Shown: piece after piece, positions 13,188-26,121 of the stretch
Position numbering within the stretch: position 1 is the stretch's first letter
Layout of the letters: each line of letters opens with the position of its first letter
The notes under the pieces: generated by a model
The model's database searches: none
The model's input: the letters and a program-made list of their open reading frames with translations, nothing else
What the model was told of the DNA's origin: nothing
NCBI RefSeq assembly: GCF_047495875.1
Contig: NC_092497.1
Coordinates: 3,543,437 to 3,607,436 of the forward strand
DNA length: 64,000 nucleotides
Reading direction: 5' to 3'
Origin: Pithys albifrons albifrons
Taxonomy: Eukaryota > Chordata > Aves > Passeriformes > Thamnophilidae
Program-made: the position numbers and the translations under genes

Positions 13188-13857
13188 GACATGTGGAGAG
13201 AAATAATGAGCATTCCAAATTTAAAAGAATTTCCTTTAATTAAAAGCTAATAGAAATAAAACATTTTTAAAGAAAAAAAGCCATTTTATTTTGATTTTGG
13301 TTTGTTTTGTGGTTTTTTTTTGTTTGTGTTTTTTTCCCTACTATGTCCAGCTCACCATGAAACATTTACTCTAAAATTTTTTTCATCTGTTTTTTTGAAG
13401 GGCTGTGTTTCTTTGTGATATTATGTGACTATATATTTTATAACAACTGGAAGGTAACAGGATCTTTCACTCTTGGTCTTGCTCTGAATGGAAAGTGAAG
13501 AGGTGCTGGTCTTTTCTTGTAAGTTACTGTCTATCCTCAACCTCAGGGTCCCAGCAACTCTCAGGATCTGTTGCTGGGTACAGGAACTACCACTGGTTCA
13601 CGATGGAGTGCATGTATGCCTTTACCCTTTGTGCTTTCTCTTTGATGGAGTGAAATGGTGCTTAAATTAGGCAAAATGTTACAGCAGTCTCAGCAGAAGC
13701 CTTGCTGAGGCTGCCATCACTCTTCAAGGAAATCTGTCCTGCTCCAAAAAAAGGTCTTTCAAGACACTAGCTCTGAATTACCTTCTGCAGGAATTTATTG
13801 CTACCTGGTGTTGCAACCAGCAGCACAAAGTTCAGAAATCAGGTATCGTGAGGTACT
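13188..13857. other. unclassified DNA between two CR1 fragments
   Basis: T- and GT-rich runs occur near 13300-13340. The remainder has no recognisable repeat and no supported gene. Confidence 0.5.
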
Positions 13858-14215
13858 GGGATGGCTATACTGGGGCCAATACTATTTAAGTTCTTCATTT
13901 ATTCATTGAGCAATAGGACTCAGAAAGTCTGGAGAAAGTACCACACTGGAAGACTGAGACATTGGATGGGTGTGGTGCTCCTGGGCAGGCATGGACAACT
14001 GGCAGAAATGGGTCTACAGGAATCCAGTGAAGTTTAGAAAAGGAAAGGGACAATTTGTGTTCTAGGGAGAAACAACCCCAGGCACTCTATCTCTAGAAAT
14101 GCTCAACACCCAACTTGATACAGTCCTGGGCATCCTACTCTGGCTGATCCTGCATGAGCAAGAAGTTGGACTAGATAATCACCAGAGATCCCTTCCAGCT
14201 TCAGCTATTCTGTAA
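13858..14215 (+). mobile_element. CR1 LINE fragment with internal deletions
   Basis: The fragment starts in the reverse-transcriptase region with an ACTGGGGCCAATACTATTTA block. It continues through a degraded 'ggcaagtgc..cctggggaggaataacccc' part near 14030-14080. It then jumps directly to the CR1 3' UTR (GACACAGTCCTGGGCA-like, near 14118) and ends in CCCTTCCAGCTTCAGCTATT plus a degenerate octamer tail. Sense is plus. The shortened distance between coding part and tail shows internal deletion. It is a separate copy from the RT fragment at 12.7 kb, because both contain the same PQGS-proximal region. Confidence 0.85.
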
Positions 14216-15222
14216 TTGTGTGTGTTCCCTACAGAAAAGACAAAAGATTTGAGACAAAATGACTGAAGTTAGTCTTTGGATGTACCTCAGATGTGTGTGT
14301 CTAAGTCCTGTGTGTTTGGACAAATAATGAATTCCTTTTACTTCCTATGGAGGGAATCTATCGCCTACAAGTTACTTGGGGATGTTGCTTCTCTTATATC
14401 ATGCACACACAAGAGAGAAAAGAGCATCTATGGACAGCCTGAGCCAACTTCAGCCCAATTCCATCTCTGCTGCAGTTATCATAAGTTTCTTCACACTGTT
14501 GACTCAGAATGGGACTCGGCATCAGTAAAATTGGCATGTCTGAATAACTCATGAAGCTAAAGATGCTGCCAGGGTAAGATACTATAATGGTTGTGGCTTC
14601 CATTAAAATGCCGTTCGTGAAACAGCTCTTACCATTTTAACTTACTATTCTGAATGTGTAGAAAATGTCTGGCATCCCAAATACTAGTGAATAGCAACTT
14701 ATTAAATTCTCAATCACAATTTCATGTGAGACCTGAAGACCACAAAGAGGGAGGTAGAACATTTTGTCTCAGTCAAAAAAAAAGTCACTGTCCTGAGGGT
14801 TCCTTAGTGCTGCAGATCTGCTGGAAAGGCAACTCCACTGATGCTCTGCTCTGTGTTGAGTCCCTGCTACACTTTGTTAAAAGGAGACAGTAAAAGACTC
14901 TGTAAGAGCTGAGCATGGGTACTGCATGTTTTTTTTTTCTAATAATGGTCATACTCAGACAATAATAAGAAGTGAGGAGACTTTTTATTTGAATCTTGTC
15001 CATTTATTTTCAACCTCCATAAACATCTTGTGGCTACTAGTTTCCCTGGAACCGCATGAGAGTAGGAGCCAAGTGCAGCCTTGAAGTGCCTTCTATCTCT
15101 TACCTGGCTTCTGCAACCACTGCCTCAGGTATAAAAAAGATGAGCTTCAAAGCAGCAAGAGGATGAAGAGGGAACTAGAGCAGACCAAGTGGATAATATG
15201 TGATTTGCAATGAGTGCTTGAA
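14216..15222. other. unclassified intergenic DNA
   Basis: Complex sequence without a recognisable gene or repeat. Short frames at 14276-14554 and 14654-14893 show no domain. Confidence 0.5.
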
Positions 15223-15275
15223 AGAATCATAGAATCACAGAATCATTAGGGTTGGAAGGGAACTCTGGAGATCAT
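15223..15275 (-). mobile_element. CR1 3' tip
   Basis: Only about 50 bp remains. Three CR1 terminal octamers in reverse complement (ATCATAGAATCACAGAATCA) are followed by GGGTTGGAAGGGAACT. This is the extreme 3' end of a CR1, in antisense. Confidence 0.85.
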
Positions 15276-17704
15276 GAAGCATAGTTAAATCTGTCTTTGC
15301 AGCAGAGCTATGGAAGAAACCAAAGACAGCAGCCCATGAAGAGTTCCAAAGACAGCAGAAAGCACAATAAACTGATAAATATGGAAGATATATGCTTTTC
15401 TATTCTTTCAAATTGCCTTTAAAATGTGCCTTTGTGGTCACACATATTGATGTGTATTGAAGGGGAAGAAAATTTGTGGTTAGACCTTATTCAAGAGAGT
15501 TCCTGAAAAATTCTTGCTTTCTCACAAAATTCATCCTTCTCCCCCACCTCCTTCACCCCCAAAATATCACATTCCAGATTATTCTTTTTATGCATATCTC
15601 ACTATCTATTACTGAAACCATAAAATGGTCATGCAACTCAGGTTCATCCTCAGTCTGGAGGCATGCCAATCTCTCCAAATCTTTTACCAGTCTTTCAATC
15701 AAGTTATTCATTCACCTAATCAAAAGCTAAAACTGTATATAATTTCAGAACTTCAAATATTTTGTCTTCCATGATGGAATACCAATGAAACCACAGTTTT
15801 CTTAATACTGGTGATAGCTGACAGTAACTATTAGGTGAAAAAACCTCTGCCTGACTCACACAGAATATGTCTCCTGGAAGAAAGAACCCCCCCAAACCCC
15901 TGAAAAACAAAACTGGGTTAAATGGTGTGAATGAAGCAAGATCAGAGCTGAAATAGTAAGGATAGATGCAGTTGTTGTGGTCTTAAAAAAAATCAGGGGT
16001 TTAACCCAGAAAGAGATTTGTGTTCTGGGCTGAAAACATAGTGCTTGAGGCAAAACTGAAAAAATGCTAAGAAAGCTGATGAAAAGGTCCCTCAGCACCC
16101 TAATTAAACCATGTTCCATATTCAGTTCCAAGACTACCTTGGCTGGTTTCTTAAGCAAATGATTCATTCAGCTAAAATGAAATCAAGAAAGAGTTGGTGT
16201 TTCTAAATTAATTTGGGAATGTTACACTAATTAATTAGTATTTCATATCAGGATGAAAATTAAGGGAGAATTCTATGAAGGCAGAAATGCTTTCCTCTGT
16301 TACCTGAAGGAACAAGGAGCAAGACCTGAACGGAGATTCCAGCCTTCACTGATTATAAACTTCTTTAGGATTAAAAGGTATGGTAAACATTTTGGGCAGC
16401 AAAAGTCAGCAGTGCCCTGAAGGACAAAACAAGAGAGCTTGAAAAAAGACAGAGATGAATGATCAATTTCCAGATAAGATCCATAAGCAATAACATAAAC
16501 CCCCCTAAAATAATGGGGGTCATTCTGGAAAGTGTGAACTGACAAAGCCAAGCTTGTTGCTTGAATGGCATTGAGTCTGAAAGCAGGACAAATAATAACA
16601 ATCAAAAACGGTAACAAGCAAGAGGTGAAATTAAAAAAAAAGTCTAAGGACAGCACAAGAGTGAGGCACCTCCTTTCTTTTCAAATAGTTTTAAGTAGTT
16701 ACTGAAACGGACCATCTGCTTTAGAAAGCGAAGAGAAACATCTTGTGAGTAGCAATGCCTTTTACTAGTTATTTTGAATTGCAGATGTAAACAGACATTA
16801 GACAGCATTCCTAGTTCACCCCTCTATTACCACCTTATCTACTAACAATCTTTTCCATCAGCTTAGTTAGGCTGAGCAGGAGTTATAAACATATTCATGA
16901 AAGTTCCAAACTAAGCAACATGTTTCTGTCTTTTTCCCAAAACTAAAGCTTGAGATCTCTTAGGGAGCTGTGAGGAGGAAAATAACTCTGTCTATCAGAA
17001 TTTACAGTCTGAAAAAACTCCTTCCCTGTAATGGATAACCTCCACTTTTTGAGGCAAGGACATTTATACACCTATTAGTTTTTTAGGCATGTGCAAATTA
17101 TCAGGAGATACTTATTCAGGATCATCCCTACTAGACCAGCTCTGAGCTATATCTACTTTATGCTTACCTGTTGTAATGAACAGTCCTATTTTTATCATGG
17201 TAGATGACACAAACAGCTGGCATAGTAGATGAAAACAATAAGATGGGAAAGGCAGTAAGATCTCAGGACACATCCAGCAGATGATTGATTTGTTCCCTTA
17301 CAGATCAGAGCAAACTTGTATATACAAAATCTATATTCTTGACTACAAAATGTATTCTCAACCACAACACCAAAGTCAATGTTAGGCAGTGGAAAAGCTA
17401 GGAATATCTTAGGATAAATGGAAAATACAAGATTATACAAGATTATCCCCCTGGAATTATTTAAGCAGCATTGCTCTGATCATACAAAGTGGTTTCCCTG
17501 CAGTTAATCACATTTATTGTTCCTGATATTAATACCTCTCCCTTCTAAGCTTCCAAAGCCCCAGTGGGATGCAAGATAGTCAGTGGTGGCAATCACAGAG
17601 TCCACAAAGTGAGGTTCAAAATTAACCTTCTGGACTTTCACCAGCTCCAGGTGGTATCCACTAAGTTACTATGTCATGTAGGATCCGCAGAACAGGAAGA
17701 ATAT
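15276..17704. other. unclassified intergenic DNA
   Basis: No gene, transposon end or satellite was recognised. A small 6-bp hairpin (ACCCCC/GGGGGT, near 16500-16521) and several A-runs are the only structure seen. The minus frames at 16300-16656 and 15856-16167 lack any domain. Confidence 0.5.
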
Positions 17705-18183
17705 CAGCCTGTTGCAGTGAGTCCAGAGGAAGCCACCAAGGTGATTAGAGAGACAGACCACCTCTTCTATGACAAAAGGCTGAAAGAATTGGGATTATTC
17801 TGCCTGGAGCAGAGAAGGCTTTTGGGGTGACTTAATAGTGACCTTTCAGTACCTGAAAAAAACTTACAGGAAAGATGGAGAGAGACTATTGATGAGTTTG
17901 GAGTGACAGGACAAGGAGGAATGGGTTCAAACTGAAACTGTAGGTTTAGGTTAGTTATTAGGAAAAAAATCGTGTTCCTTGTGAGAGTGGTGAGGCCTTG
18001 TCACAGTTTGCCTAGCGAAAGTGTGACCGCCCTATCCCTAAAACTGTCCAAGGCCAGGCTGGATGAGACCTTCATCAGCCTGGTCTAGTGGAAGGTGTCC
18101 CTGCCCATGGCAGGGGTTTGGATGCAGAAGAGCTTTAAGGTCCCTTCCAACCCAAACCATTCTGTGACTCTATGATTCTGTGA
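17705..18183 (+). mobile_element. CR1 LINE 3' fragment
   Basis: The copy begins with the C-terminal ORF2 region (AGTCCAGAGGAAGCCACCAA and a GGATTATTCTGCCTGGAGCA block, encoding the 'LGLF.LEQRRL' end). It continues through the 3' UTR and ends in CCCTTCCAACCCAAACCATT plus ATTCTGTG-type octamers. Sense is plus. It is a continuous 5'-truncated copy of about 480 bp with small indels. The frame 17564-17830 is its broken remnant. Confidence 0.95.
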
Positions 18184-18948
18184 CACTTTGGCTTAGCCCA
18201 TCCATCTTGTGACGTAAAATGACAGCAAAACCACTTGATGTGTTATCCAGTAGTTTTTTATGAAAATGGAATGAAATAGAATAAAATTGAATCAATTAGA
18301 ATATTTAATTTGAAAGTGACATACAAAGATCCTCTTGTTCAACTCTTTATGACGTGCTAACCTGGTTGCTTGCAGTTTGTGAACTTTCATATGTCAGATT
18401 TGTGGTCATGTGTACACATGCAGGAGGAGCCTGTGTACTCCCAAAACAGACCTTAAAAGCAGAATAGAGCTGAAATTCTGACACACCAAAACATCCTTTT
18501 TCATGCTGTCCTGACATTTTCCTTTAGGAGGCCACTAAAACATATACCAGTTTCTATCATGGCTGTTGTAAAAAGAAGAGTCAATTGACCAGTCTCTGGT
18601 GTCTTGTATAATCATTCACACTTGTGAAAGGTCACTGCAAGAATACAGCACATCAGAGTTGCACTGCTTAACACCCACTGTGTACAGACGTAAATGGCCA
18701 ACCACTTCAGAAAGCACCTGAGAACAGATCCAATATGTTACACTAATTAAATATCTGAACAGACATAACCAGAGGAAAACTAGAAGCAAAAGAGGACTTG
18801 GTGTCTTATTCGCTCACACAAACACTCAGACAATTTTTATGATCAGGAAATATATTTACACTTTCTATTAAACCAGAAATAACAGAAACAACAGAAGTTA
18901 CTGGAATTTTAATGACATAGTCATCTATATCAGAAATATAGCATTTTT
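18184..18948. other. unclassified intergenic DNA
   Basis: No recognisable gene or repeat between two CR1 fragments. Confidence 0.5.
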
Positions 18949-19050
18949 AGAATCATAATTTAGGTTGGAAGGGACGTAAAAGTTCATCTTGTTTCAATGG
19001 CCCACCATGGGCTCTAGATGAAATTGCTCCAAGCCCCATACAAAAAACCT
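18949..19050 (-). mobile_element. CR1 3'-end fragment
   Basis: AGAATCATAATTTAGGTTGG, then AAGGGACG, and a degraded 'ccaccatgggc..gctccaagcccca' segment, mark the reverse complement of a CR1 3' end. Only about 100 bp is retained and divergence is higher than in the copies at 11.2 or 18.1 kb. Confidence 0.85.
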
Positions 19051-19519
19051 TCATCATGATGTTCTGTAAAAAGCAAGCACTTTTGACATTGCATCCATCA
19101 ACACCTTAAATAAATTATGTTCTTCCTAGTGCTAAAAGCCCAGTTTTTAGATGGTTTGGAAACTTATGTGGTGAGAATACCTTCACAAAACAAATAGTGC
19201 CAGACTGTTCCAATATCTGCCTGGCTTTTGCCAGACAAATATAACTGATTTTCTAGGCAATAGAGATGTGAAAATTCCTGCTTGCTTGGATACTTTCACA
19301 ATATTTATTAAAGTGCTACCTGAGACACAATGTAGCTACCTATGAAAGTGTAGAATCATTGAGTGGGACAGGAAATGACTAAAGAACTGTCAGCAACTAA
19401 CAGTTCAACTAACAGTTGAACTATTCTGGAGGGTGACAGTGTTATTGTACTACGTTCTGTTTTTCTGTACATCTGTTACAGATATGGCATGAACTTGAAA
19501 ACTTGATTGAGAGGAATAC
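19051..19519. other. unclassified DNA with a short palindrome
   Basis: No gene was seen. At 19402-19422 there is a perfect inverted repeat with 9-bp arms (AGTTCAACT / AGTTGAACT) separated by AAC. It overlaps a partial direct duplication of AACTAACAGTT. Confidence 0.5.
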
Positions 19520-19665
19520 CATACCATATATCACATAGCATATATGTATAATCTATATGTAGATGGATCTATCTAATCTATCTATCTAATCTATCTATCT
19601 AATCTACATATATATAGAGAGATATTCTATATCATATATTGCATATCATATAAATAATATCATAT
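19520..19665 (+). repeat. ATCT / AT-rich simple repeat tract
   Basis: The centre (about 19567-19606) is ATCT repeats with an extra A every third unit, giving a 13-bp period (ATCTATCTATCTA). It is flanked on both sides by degenerate ATAT/CATA words. It ends immediately before a CR1 fragment. Confidence 0.93.
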
Positions 19666-19670
19666 AGAAA

Positions 19671-19816
19671 TTGTGGCTGCCCTATCCCTGGAAGTGTTTA
19701 AGGCCAGGCTGGATGGGACTTGGAAGGTGTCCCTGCCCATGGCAGGAAGAATTGGAACTGGATGATCTTAAAGGTCCCTTCCAACCCAAACCATTCTATG
19801 ATTCCATCATTCTATG
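19671..19816 (+). mobile_element. CR1 3'-end fragment
   Basis: This copy starts at TGGCTGCCCTATCCCTGGAA in the CR1 3' UTR, passes through AAGGCCAGGCTGGATGGGAC, and ends in CCTTCCAACCCAAACCATTC plus ATTCTATG/ATTCCATC octamers. It is a 5'-truncated insertion in plus orientation, with low divergence from the 18.1-kb copy. Confidence 0.95.
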
Positions 19817-22800
19817 TCATTCAACAGCATGGTGAAAATCATGAATCCCGAGGGCAAGTACCTCAAAATTTTGACATTCTGATAATTTGAGAACTCATCC
19901 TTTGGCAAGATTGAGGCAGAGATTACCCACAGGCAGTAGCAGATCACAGGCTGAAGCTGTGGAATGATAAGCATGATCTAATAGTTTGCAAAAGGGACAA
20001 TTATTTCTAGTGGAGAAAATGAGGTGTTATTGGTGAGAAATCCCCTGAAGATGTGCTTGAGTGAGTTGGAGCAAGACTGTAAGAAGTTTTAGTGTAATCA
20101 TACAAAGGAAATTCTTGCAATTGCAAGGCAAACTCCAAACATATTTCAGATATTTCCCTTTAAGCAGTTATGTAGTGAACCATGTAAGACATCTTTAGTG
20201 ATTAAGGCTAAATTCACTGGTCCAGATCTGTAGGGACATAGCAACCTGACTTTCCAAGTTACTTACAGCTCTTTATTATTTCTTCCATAAATGACATCAT
20301 TAACATAAAAGCCCTACTCGTTTTTCCCCTAATGCTTTTCCCTAGTCTCTTTTACCTAAGTAGACTAAAAAAAATGTACAATTTGTTAGAATGTTCACCT
20401 GGTCAGGTGGGAAAAAAGCAAAGTGATTTCATGCACACTGTGCACAGGTGGGTATGGCCCAGCTGCAGTTGGCAAATCACCTTGTGGCAGAGCTGTGCCA
20501 TCCCTTTCAATACAACTTATCTTTACACCATCAGCTGTCAACACAATGTGATGGCTTCTAGGCTGGAGGTGGTCTGCTTCTGAGGTGCTTGAAACACCTT
20601 CGCTCTCAGTTAGACCCTCTGCACAAGTGATGCCTTTCATTTAAGGACTGAAGGGTGGATTAATTGAAGATACCAACTAACTAGGGGCTCTGTAAACACC
20701 TGGCCAAAAAAAATATGGTAAAAGCAAATGAACCTTAAATATTTTGAGTCAGAGAAAAGTTATATCTTGAGAGCTCACTCATCAAATCTAGAGAATTAGT
20801 GACATGCACACCTTTTAGCAATGATGAGTTGCAGACTGTTCATCATAGCTTCCCAGAGACCCTGCAATGTGCTAGGCATATATATGAATTTCTGCCTTTC
20901 AAAAATCAAACCAGAAACTATCACTGGTGCAGACAGAGAGGAATTACTCAGAGAGAAAATTACTAGAGGGGTTGGCAAGAAAGAAATTCTATAGTTCAGC
21001 AATTTAGCCTGCTACACTGTCAATGATTTTGCAGAATTAGGTTCTACCTGACCCAGTTCTGTTTTGATTTTCCTTCAATTCTCTCACAGACAATATTTCT
21101 GTGTTACTATTAGTCTAGCAAATGTTGGTGTAAAGCTGAAAATCTCCCTTTTATTTTGGAATATCAAAATATGCTTCTTAATTGCAGCAAATTTTTCCAC
21201 CTTAGCATTTCAGTTTATTTCTCAAACTGTCTGCCCTACAGTCAATTACACAATTGTTCTTCTAACCAGCCTGGTTATAGACACAGACAGCCAGCTTTAA
21301 AAAACAAAATAAAAATTGCTCTGTGTTAGTCTCTTTGAAGAACTGAAGATTAACCCAAGAACAGTTGACATAAGAGGAATGAGACACTGGGTGCTAAATA
21401 TTGTCATAATTTCAGACTCTCTTCAGACAAAGTAGTTTTGAATTTGTTCCTTATTTTCCAGCTCATCAGTTTTAATTGTAAACTCTTTATCATTACAGAC
21501 TATGGCCAGCATGAAATGTTAACTTCTGTGAAAGCTTTTTAAGCTCACCACACAAGCCTTTCTACCCTACAAAGGGAAGTTTTTTCACTGTTTGTGTCCA
21601 CACTGGTAACCAGCTCTTGAAACAGGGCTCTGTGAGATGCTTTGAGATCCCTGAATGAAAAGAAATCCATTTCTAACACCCAGTAAATATACAAACCTGT
21701 AGTTTATTTGAAATGTTTTGCCTGCTGTTTTCTGTAAAGAAAAGCTCTGCATCATGAGAAGCAAAGAAGACATTTCACATTCTAGGAGACACCACTGTTT
21801 GTGAATGTGACCAAACCTAATAATATAACCAGAGAAAAGGATAGAAATTTTCTTGTGTCATTTGAACTCATTAGATCTGAAAGGGAGGTGATGGTTCATG
21901 AAGTGAAAATGACCAGTTCCATCAGTTTAGCAAAGTTTCTATGACTACTCAGCTCACTTCCATGGAGATATCTCTATATAAGACCCATCAGGTTCAGGAA
22001 CCTTCAACTATGTTCTGTTTGACTACTCTGTAAGAATAACTTTCATGAGAAATCTGTTGGCAATATCAGGAATGTTCATTTCTGTAGGCTTTTTTTGCAG
22101 CAATCAGGTCCAGGAGTGTAATCACTGGAACAAATTACTTTATCAATGATAAAAATAGCAACTTTAGCATAGACAGAAATAGTGTGTAGAAATCATGACT
22201 AGAATAAAGGCTTTTGATCAGGGCTCAAGAAATTTATAGTGAGGCAATGCTTTTTTACCCATTCAGAATTAACATTTTTTTACCCTAATCCATTGTTTTT
22301 ATTCAAGTTTGCCAAATACTGTGGGGATAAGGTTAACTCCACCAAGCATAATGACAGGCAACAGGAATGGCCTTCCATCACCTTGTGGCCAAGGGCTGGG
22401 ATATTTACCTATGCTGTGCAAAGTCCAATTCAATTTCCTTTTTTGCTGCTGACGGTTTGAACTTGCATATCCCAGGTCACTGAATTAATTATGATGCTCT
22501 GTGGGTTGCCTGGTGGTGAGACACTTGGTTCCTCCTCCACAGGTCTCCAGCTTTCCACTGCGGGTGCTGTTTTATGTTGTATAAATAGTTAATCACGGGC
22601 ACTGGGACTGGCTTGCAGATGACATTGAACTGCCAGGGCATGGAGTCATTCAGCCTCTCCCTGGCTCAACTCCTCTATTGAAACACAGCACAAAGGTTCC
22701 AGTAGATGAGAAGATGAAAGGCCAGCCCTTCACATGCCACAAAACCTCTGATTAGGACATTCACTGGAAATGCAGGAGTCGCTCATCCAAATCCTTGCTT

Positions 22801-23657
22801 TGAACTTTTTCCCCCCTCTCCTTTTAGAAGCCTCTCATATCCAGCATCCCTCAGTTTTTCACCTCTTGTGGGAAAGCTATGAGGTGGCCAGAGACTGAAA
22901 TGTTTTAGATTTTAGAAATGTTTAAGTTGTGTAGGGATAACATAGAAAACAAAATGAGTTTATGGTGTAGCTTGTTACATCCCACTGAAAGGTGAATTCC
23001 CTAGGCAGTCACTGCGCAGTCATTGCACATTCATGGAGACCAGTGGAACAAACACGTCATGTCATAGGATCCCACCATCATCTCATAAGTGTTTTTGTGT
23101 GTCCAATGCTCTGCAAATCGATTCTGACAAGAAGGATAATAATAACACATAATTCCCTAGACCATCTGGTCTTTCCTACCAAAAATATCTTAATCGAGTA
23201 TTAGACACATTTAATGTGTGTCATAGCAAGAATTATTCGTGGGTATCAAGCAGTGGCTGAAGCCAAACACAAAAACCAACCATACTCCCTTGATCAGTGG
23301 TGTGGAGTACTGCAGCAGAATCACTAAAGCTGTGCTGACCTGAGCCAGTTGAATATACAGCCCATCATATTTAGAAACACGGTATTAAGAGTGGTTCTGC
23401 TATGAAATTTAATGAAATTACAAACTGGAATATCTCTAGTGAAATTAATGAACCAAAATATTGCAGCTGAGCAGAAGCCAGCCTTGTTTTGAATTTTGAA
23501 GGTCATTTGGAAACAAAAAAATGCAGTTTTATGCTTTAGAGCTGTGAAACAATAATAAGGTGAAGGGGACATTTGACAGTGAGGGGGAAAGAGTCATCAT
23601 CTATTCCCCCTATATTTCAATTAATTTGTTGAAAAAAAGCTTATTGAGAACAGCAAT
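19817..23657. other. unclassified intergenic DNA
   Basis: Nearly 4 kb without a recognisable transposon or gene. Candidate frames (20332-20583, 20395-20640, 21064-21300, 22239-22460) are short and without domains. The sequence is complex, so unannotated conserved non-coding elements are possible but not shown. Confidence 0.5.
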
Positions 23658-23708
23658 ACCCCTCCCTCCACCCCCCCACCCAACACCCCCGCCCCGTCCC
23701 CAAACCCC
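23658..23708 (-). repeat. C-rich run, G-quadruplex-capable on the minus strand
   Basis: The plus strand shows repeated runs of 3-7 C separated by 1-4 nt (CCCCTCCCTCC, ACCCCCCCACCC, ACACCCCCGCCCCG, TCCCC, AAACCCC). The minus strand therefore has at least six G-runs of three or more within about 50 nt. Nothing nearby marks a promoter or a CpG island, so a regulatory role is not claimed. Confidence 0.85.
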
Positions 23709-25868
23709 AGCAAATCCATAAAACCACAAAGACATTCAGAATAAGATGGTGGTCACTATTTCTTTTAACTTGTTAGAGTGACATGGCAGAAGAGGATTCA
23801 AAAAAAAAAAAAAACCCTCATGGAGAAGGTGTCTGAGCTCAGACATTTGATGTTGTCCAGTTGCCAACCTGGCATCCTTCTTTCCTCCTACAAACCCAAA
23901 CCTGACAAATGATGGATTTAGGAAAAAATCAGGATGAAAAATAAAATAGCTTGAGTCAAGCCAAGCAAAGTAATTATGTTTATTTAGTGGAATGAAAAAA
24001 ACCAACATCCCAAACTTAACTCAAACTCAAAAAATGTCTGACAGAAGCAAAAGGTTTCTTAGGAAAAAACCACCTTAATTTTTCTTTTTTTTTTTTTTTT
24101 CTCTTAAAAATATAAAAATAACAAAGAGAATTGCTTTTGAATTGACTGATTTTAACCAAAAAATTCTAATTTTTAAAAATTAATTTCCCATTTTGCAGGT
24201 TTAGAAATCAATCATTTAAACCTAAAGAAAATTCCTTAGTTGTCATTTGTTGAATTTGAGCAAATTTCCAGATAATTACTCATCTCACAGAAATATTTCC
24301 TCTACCTCTACCCAGACCAGCAGAGGCTGGAGATTTAATAAGTCCTTAGAGAGAAGAAAAAAGTCAAGTAAGGAATAGACTACAGAAAAAATAATACCTC
24401 AAATGAAAGAGGAAATTTTTTGCAAGAGGGAGGAAGATAGGAGTGTATTAAACAAAAACTGATTTTACTGCTCTTGTCCAAAAGTATTTGAACGATTTTG
24501 GCAAGCCAGTCATACATTAAAACTCCCTACAGCTGGAATGCCTTATTCTTTGATCCAAGTCATACACAATAGGGACTAAACATGCCTCATGTACCTCACT
24601 TTCCATGTGTACTCTGGGAGTTAATGAATGTTACCATGATGCCTTGAGGGTTTGGAGATATGTATGGAAGTGTAGGGTTAAACCCTAAGCTAACTGAAAT
24701 CCACACCAGAATTTCCTTTGACCTTGGCTTCTGCTCTTCTCCTGTTACTGTTCATCTTGTTTCTCTTTCACCCAAAAGAACAAAATTTTGGAAAGGAGAA
24801 GTCAGAGGATGTGCTGTCTGTCCTCATCTACATTGTATCATGCCTTGTATACAAACAGGGAGAGATCCTTTCCCCAAAGACTTCACAACACCCATCAACA
24901 AAGCAATGACTAGAGAAAAGGGGATATTTGATCTTTAGTTTCCAAACACTGCAGTTGACCTGCTGCCTTCTGGAAGTGAATTCAGGCTTAGGCATTTGCC
25001 AAGGAAGATTTCTCCCTGGCCCACATAAGTCTGAGTTTCAAGTAAAGATAGGGATATACTTTCAGGGTTGTTTTTATTGGATTTTTTTTCCTCCTTCTCT
25101 CTTGAGTAGAAAGAACATTAGTATAGTTAAATTTTTAGAATGGAAAATATTAACAAAAATGGAAAAGGTAAAACTAAATCAATAGAAGGCAATATTCAAC
25201 CTGATCTGTGCTGAAATATAATTTTGAAATTTTCAATGCATGAAAAAATCCCTAGATTGACTTTTTATCTTCATTTTGCAGGAAAAAAATGCTTTTATAT
25301 TCAGGTTTTCATGGGAGGGGAAAATTGTTTTCCATGCAGCTGTATGCTTCGAGTTGACAGCTGCATTTTTCATGGGTATAAATATTCAAGCAGAGGTTGT
25401 CACTCAAGCAGCCTGAACTGATCCCATGCAGGGCTTCGGAAATGACCAGAAATACCCTGAAATTGTCCTGAAGAGAGAAGAGCCTCAGGACAAAAAATGC
25501 TTCCAGGCCCCATTACCATGCAGACCGTTTGCTCTGTTCTGACCCCGAAAGAGCTTTGCATCACTAGTTGTACATTTCCTGCACATGACAAGACAGAATT
25601 CATGAAGCCAAAGAATTAATAGAAACTTTAACTGTTGGTACATTGTAGTAGGTAGGACTGGATCCTATTACTTCTGTGGGGTGTGGTTTCTCACTCCTCC
25701 AAATCTTGCATGTGTCAAAGTCAGAAGAACTGCCTTGAAACTCTGAAAAGTGAGCTATAATCTCATGTCAACCCTAGCATGAAGGCAGGTCTGGCACAAG
25801 AACCTCCATCCTAATATAAGTTTTGAGGGGTTTTCCCCCAGGTCAGGTTTTGAGAGCTCAGTTTTCAC
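23709..25868. other. unclassified intergenic DNA
   Basis: No gene or recognisable transposon was seen. Poly-A and poly-T runs occur at about 23799-23814 and 24084-24101. Short frames at 24660-24938 and 25224-25421 lack recognisable domains. Confidence 0.5.
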
Positions 25869-26121
25869 TGAATCCCGAATGGGTAAAACGGGAAGGGACT
25901 ACTAGTGGGGTCATCTGTTCCAACTTCCCTGCTCCAGAAGGGTCATCCAAAAACACATGCCACAAGATTGTGTCCACGTGGTTCTGGAATATCTCCAGTG
26001 AGAGAAACTCTACACCCTCTCTGGACAATCTGTTCCAATGTTTAATTACTGCACAGGAAAGAAGTTATTCCTTCTGTTCTGGTGGAACTTCCCAGTCATC
26101 AGTTTCTGCCTGTTGCCCATT
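25869..26121 (-). mobile_element. diverged CR1 3'-end fragment
   Basis: The plus strand reads as a CR1 3' UTR in reverse: GGGAAGGGACTACTAGTGGG then TCATCTGTTCCAACTTCC. It continues through TGGAATATCTCCAGTGAGAG, ACACCCTCTCTGGACAATCT and GTTCCAATG, to TTCTGGTGGAACTTCCCAGT and TGCCTGTTGCCC. It matches an older CR1 subfamily ('ggtggaacttcctgtgtttcagtttgtgcccgttgcc'). The terminal octamers are eroded. Confidence 0.88.

Noticed and set aside
12999..13250. Phe/Ile/Leu/Tyr-rich ORFs resembling membrane proteins
   Set aside because: They are translations of the (TTTTA)n microsatellite.
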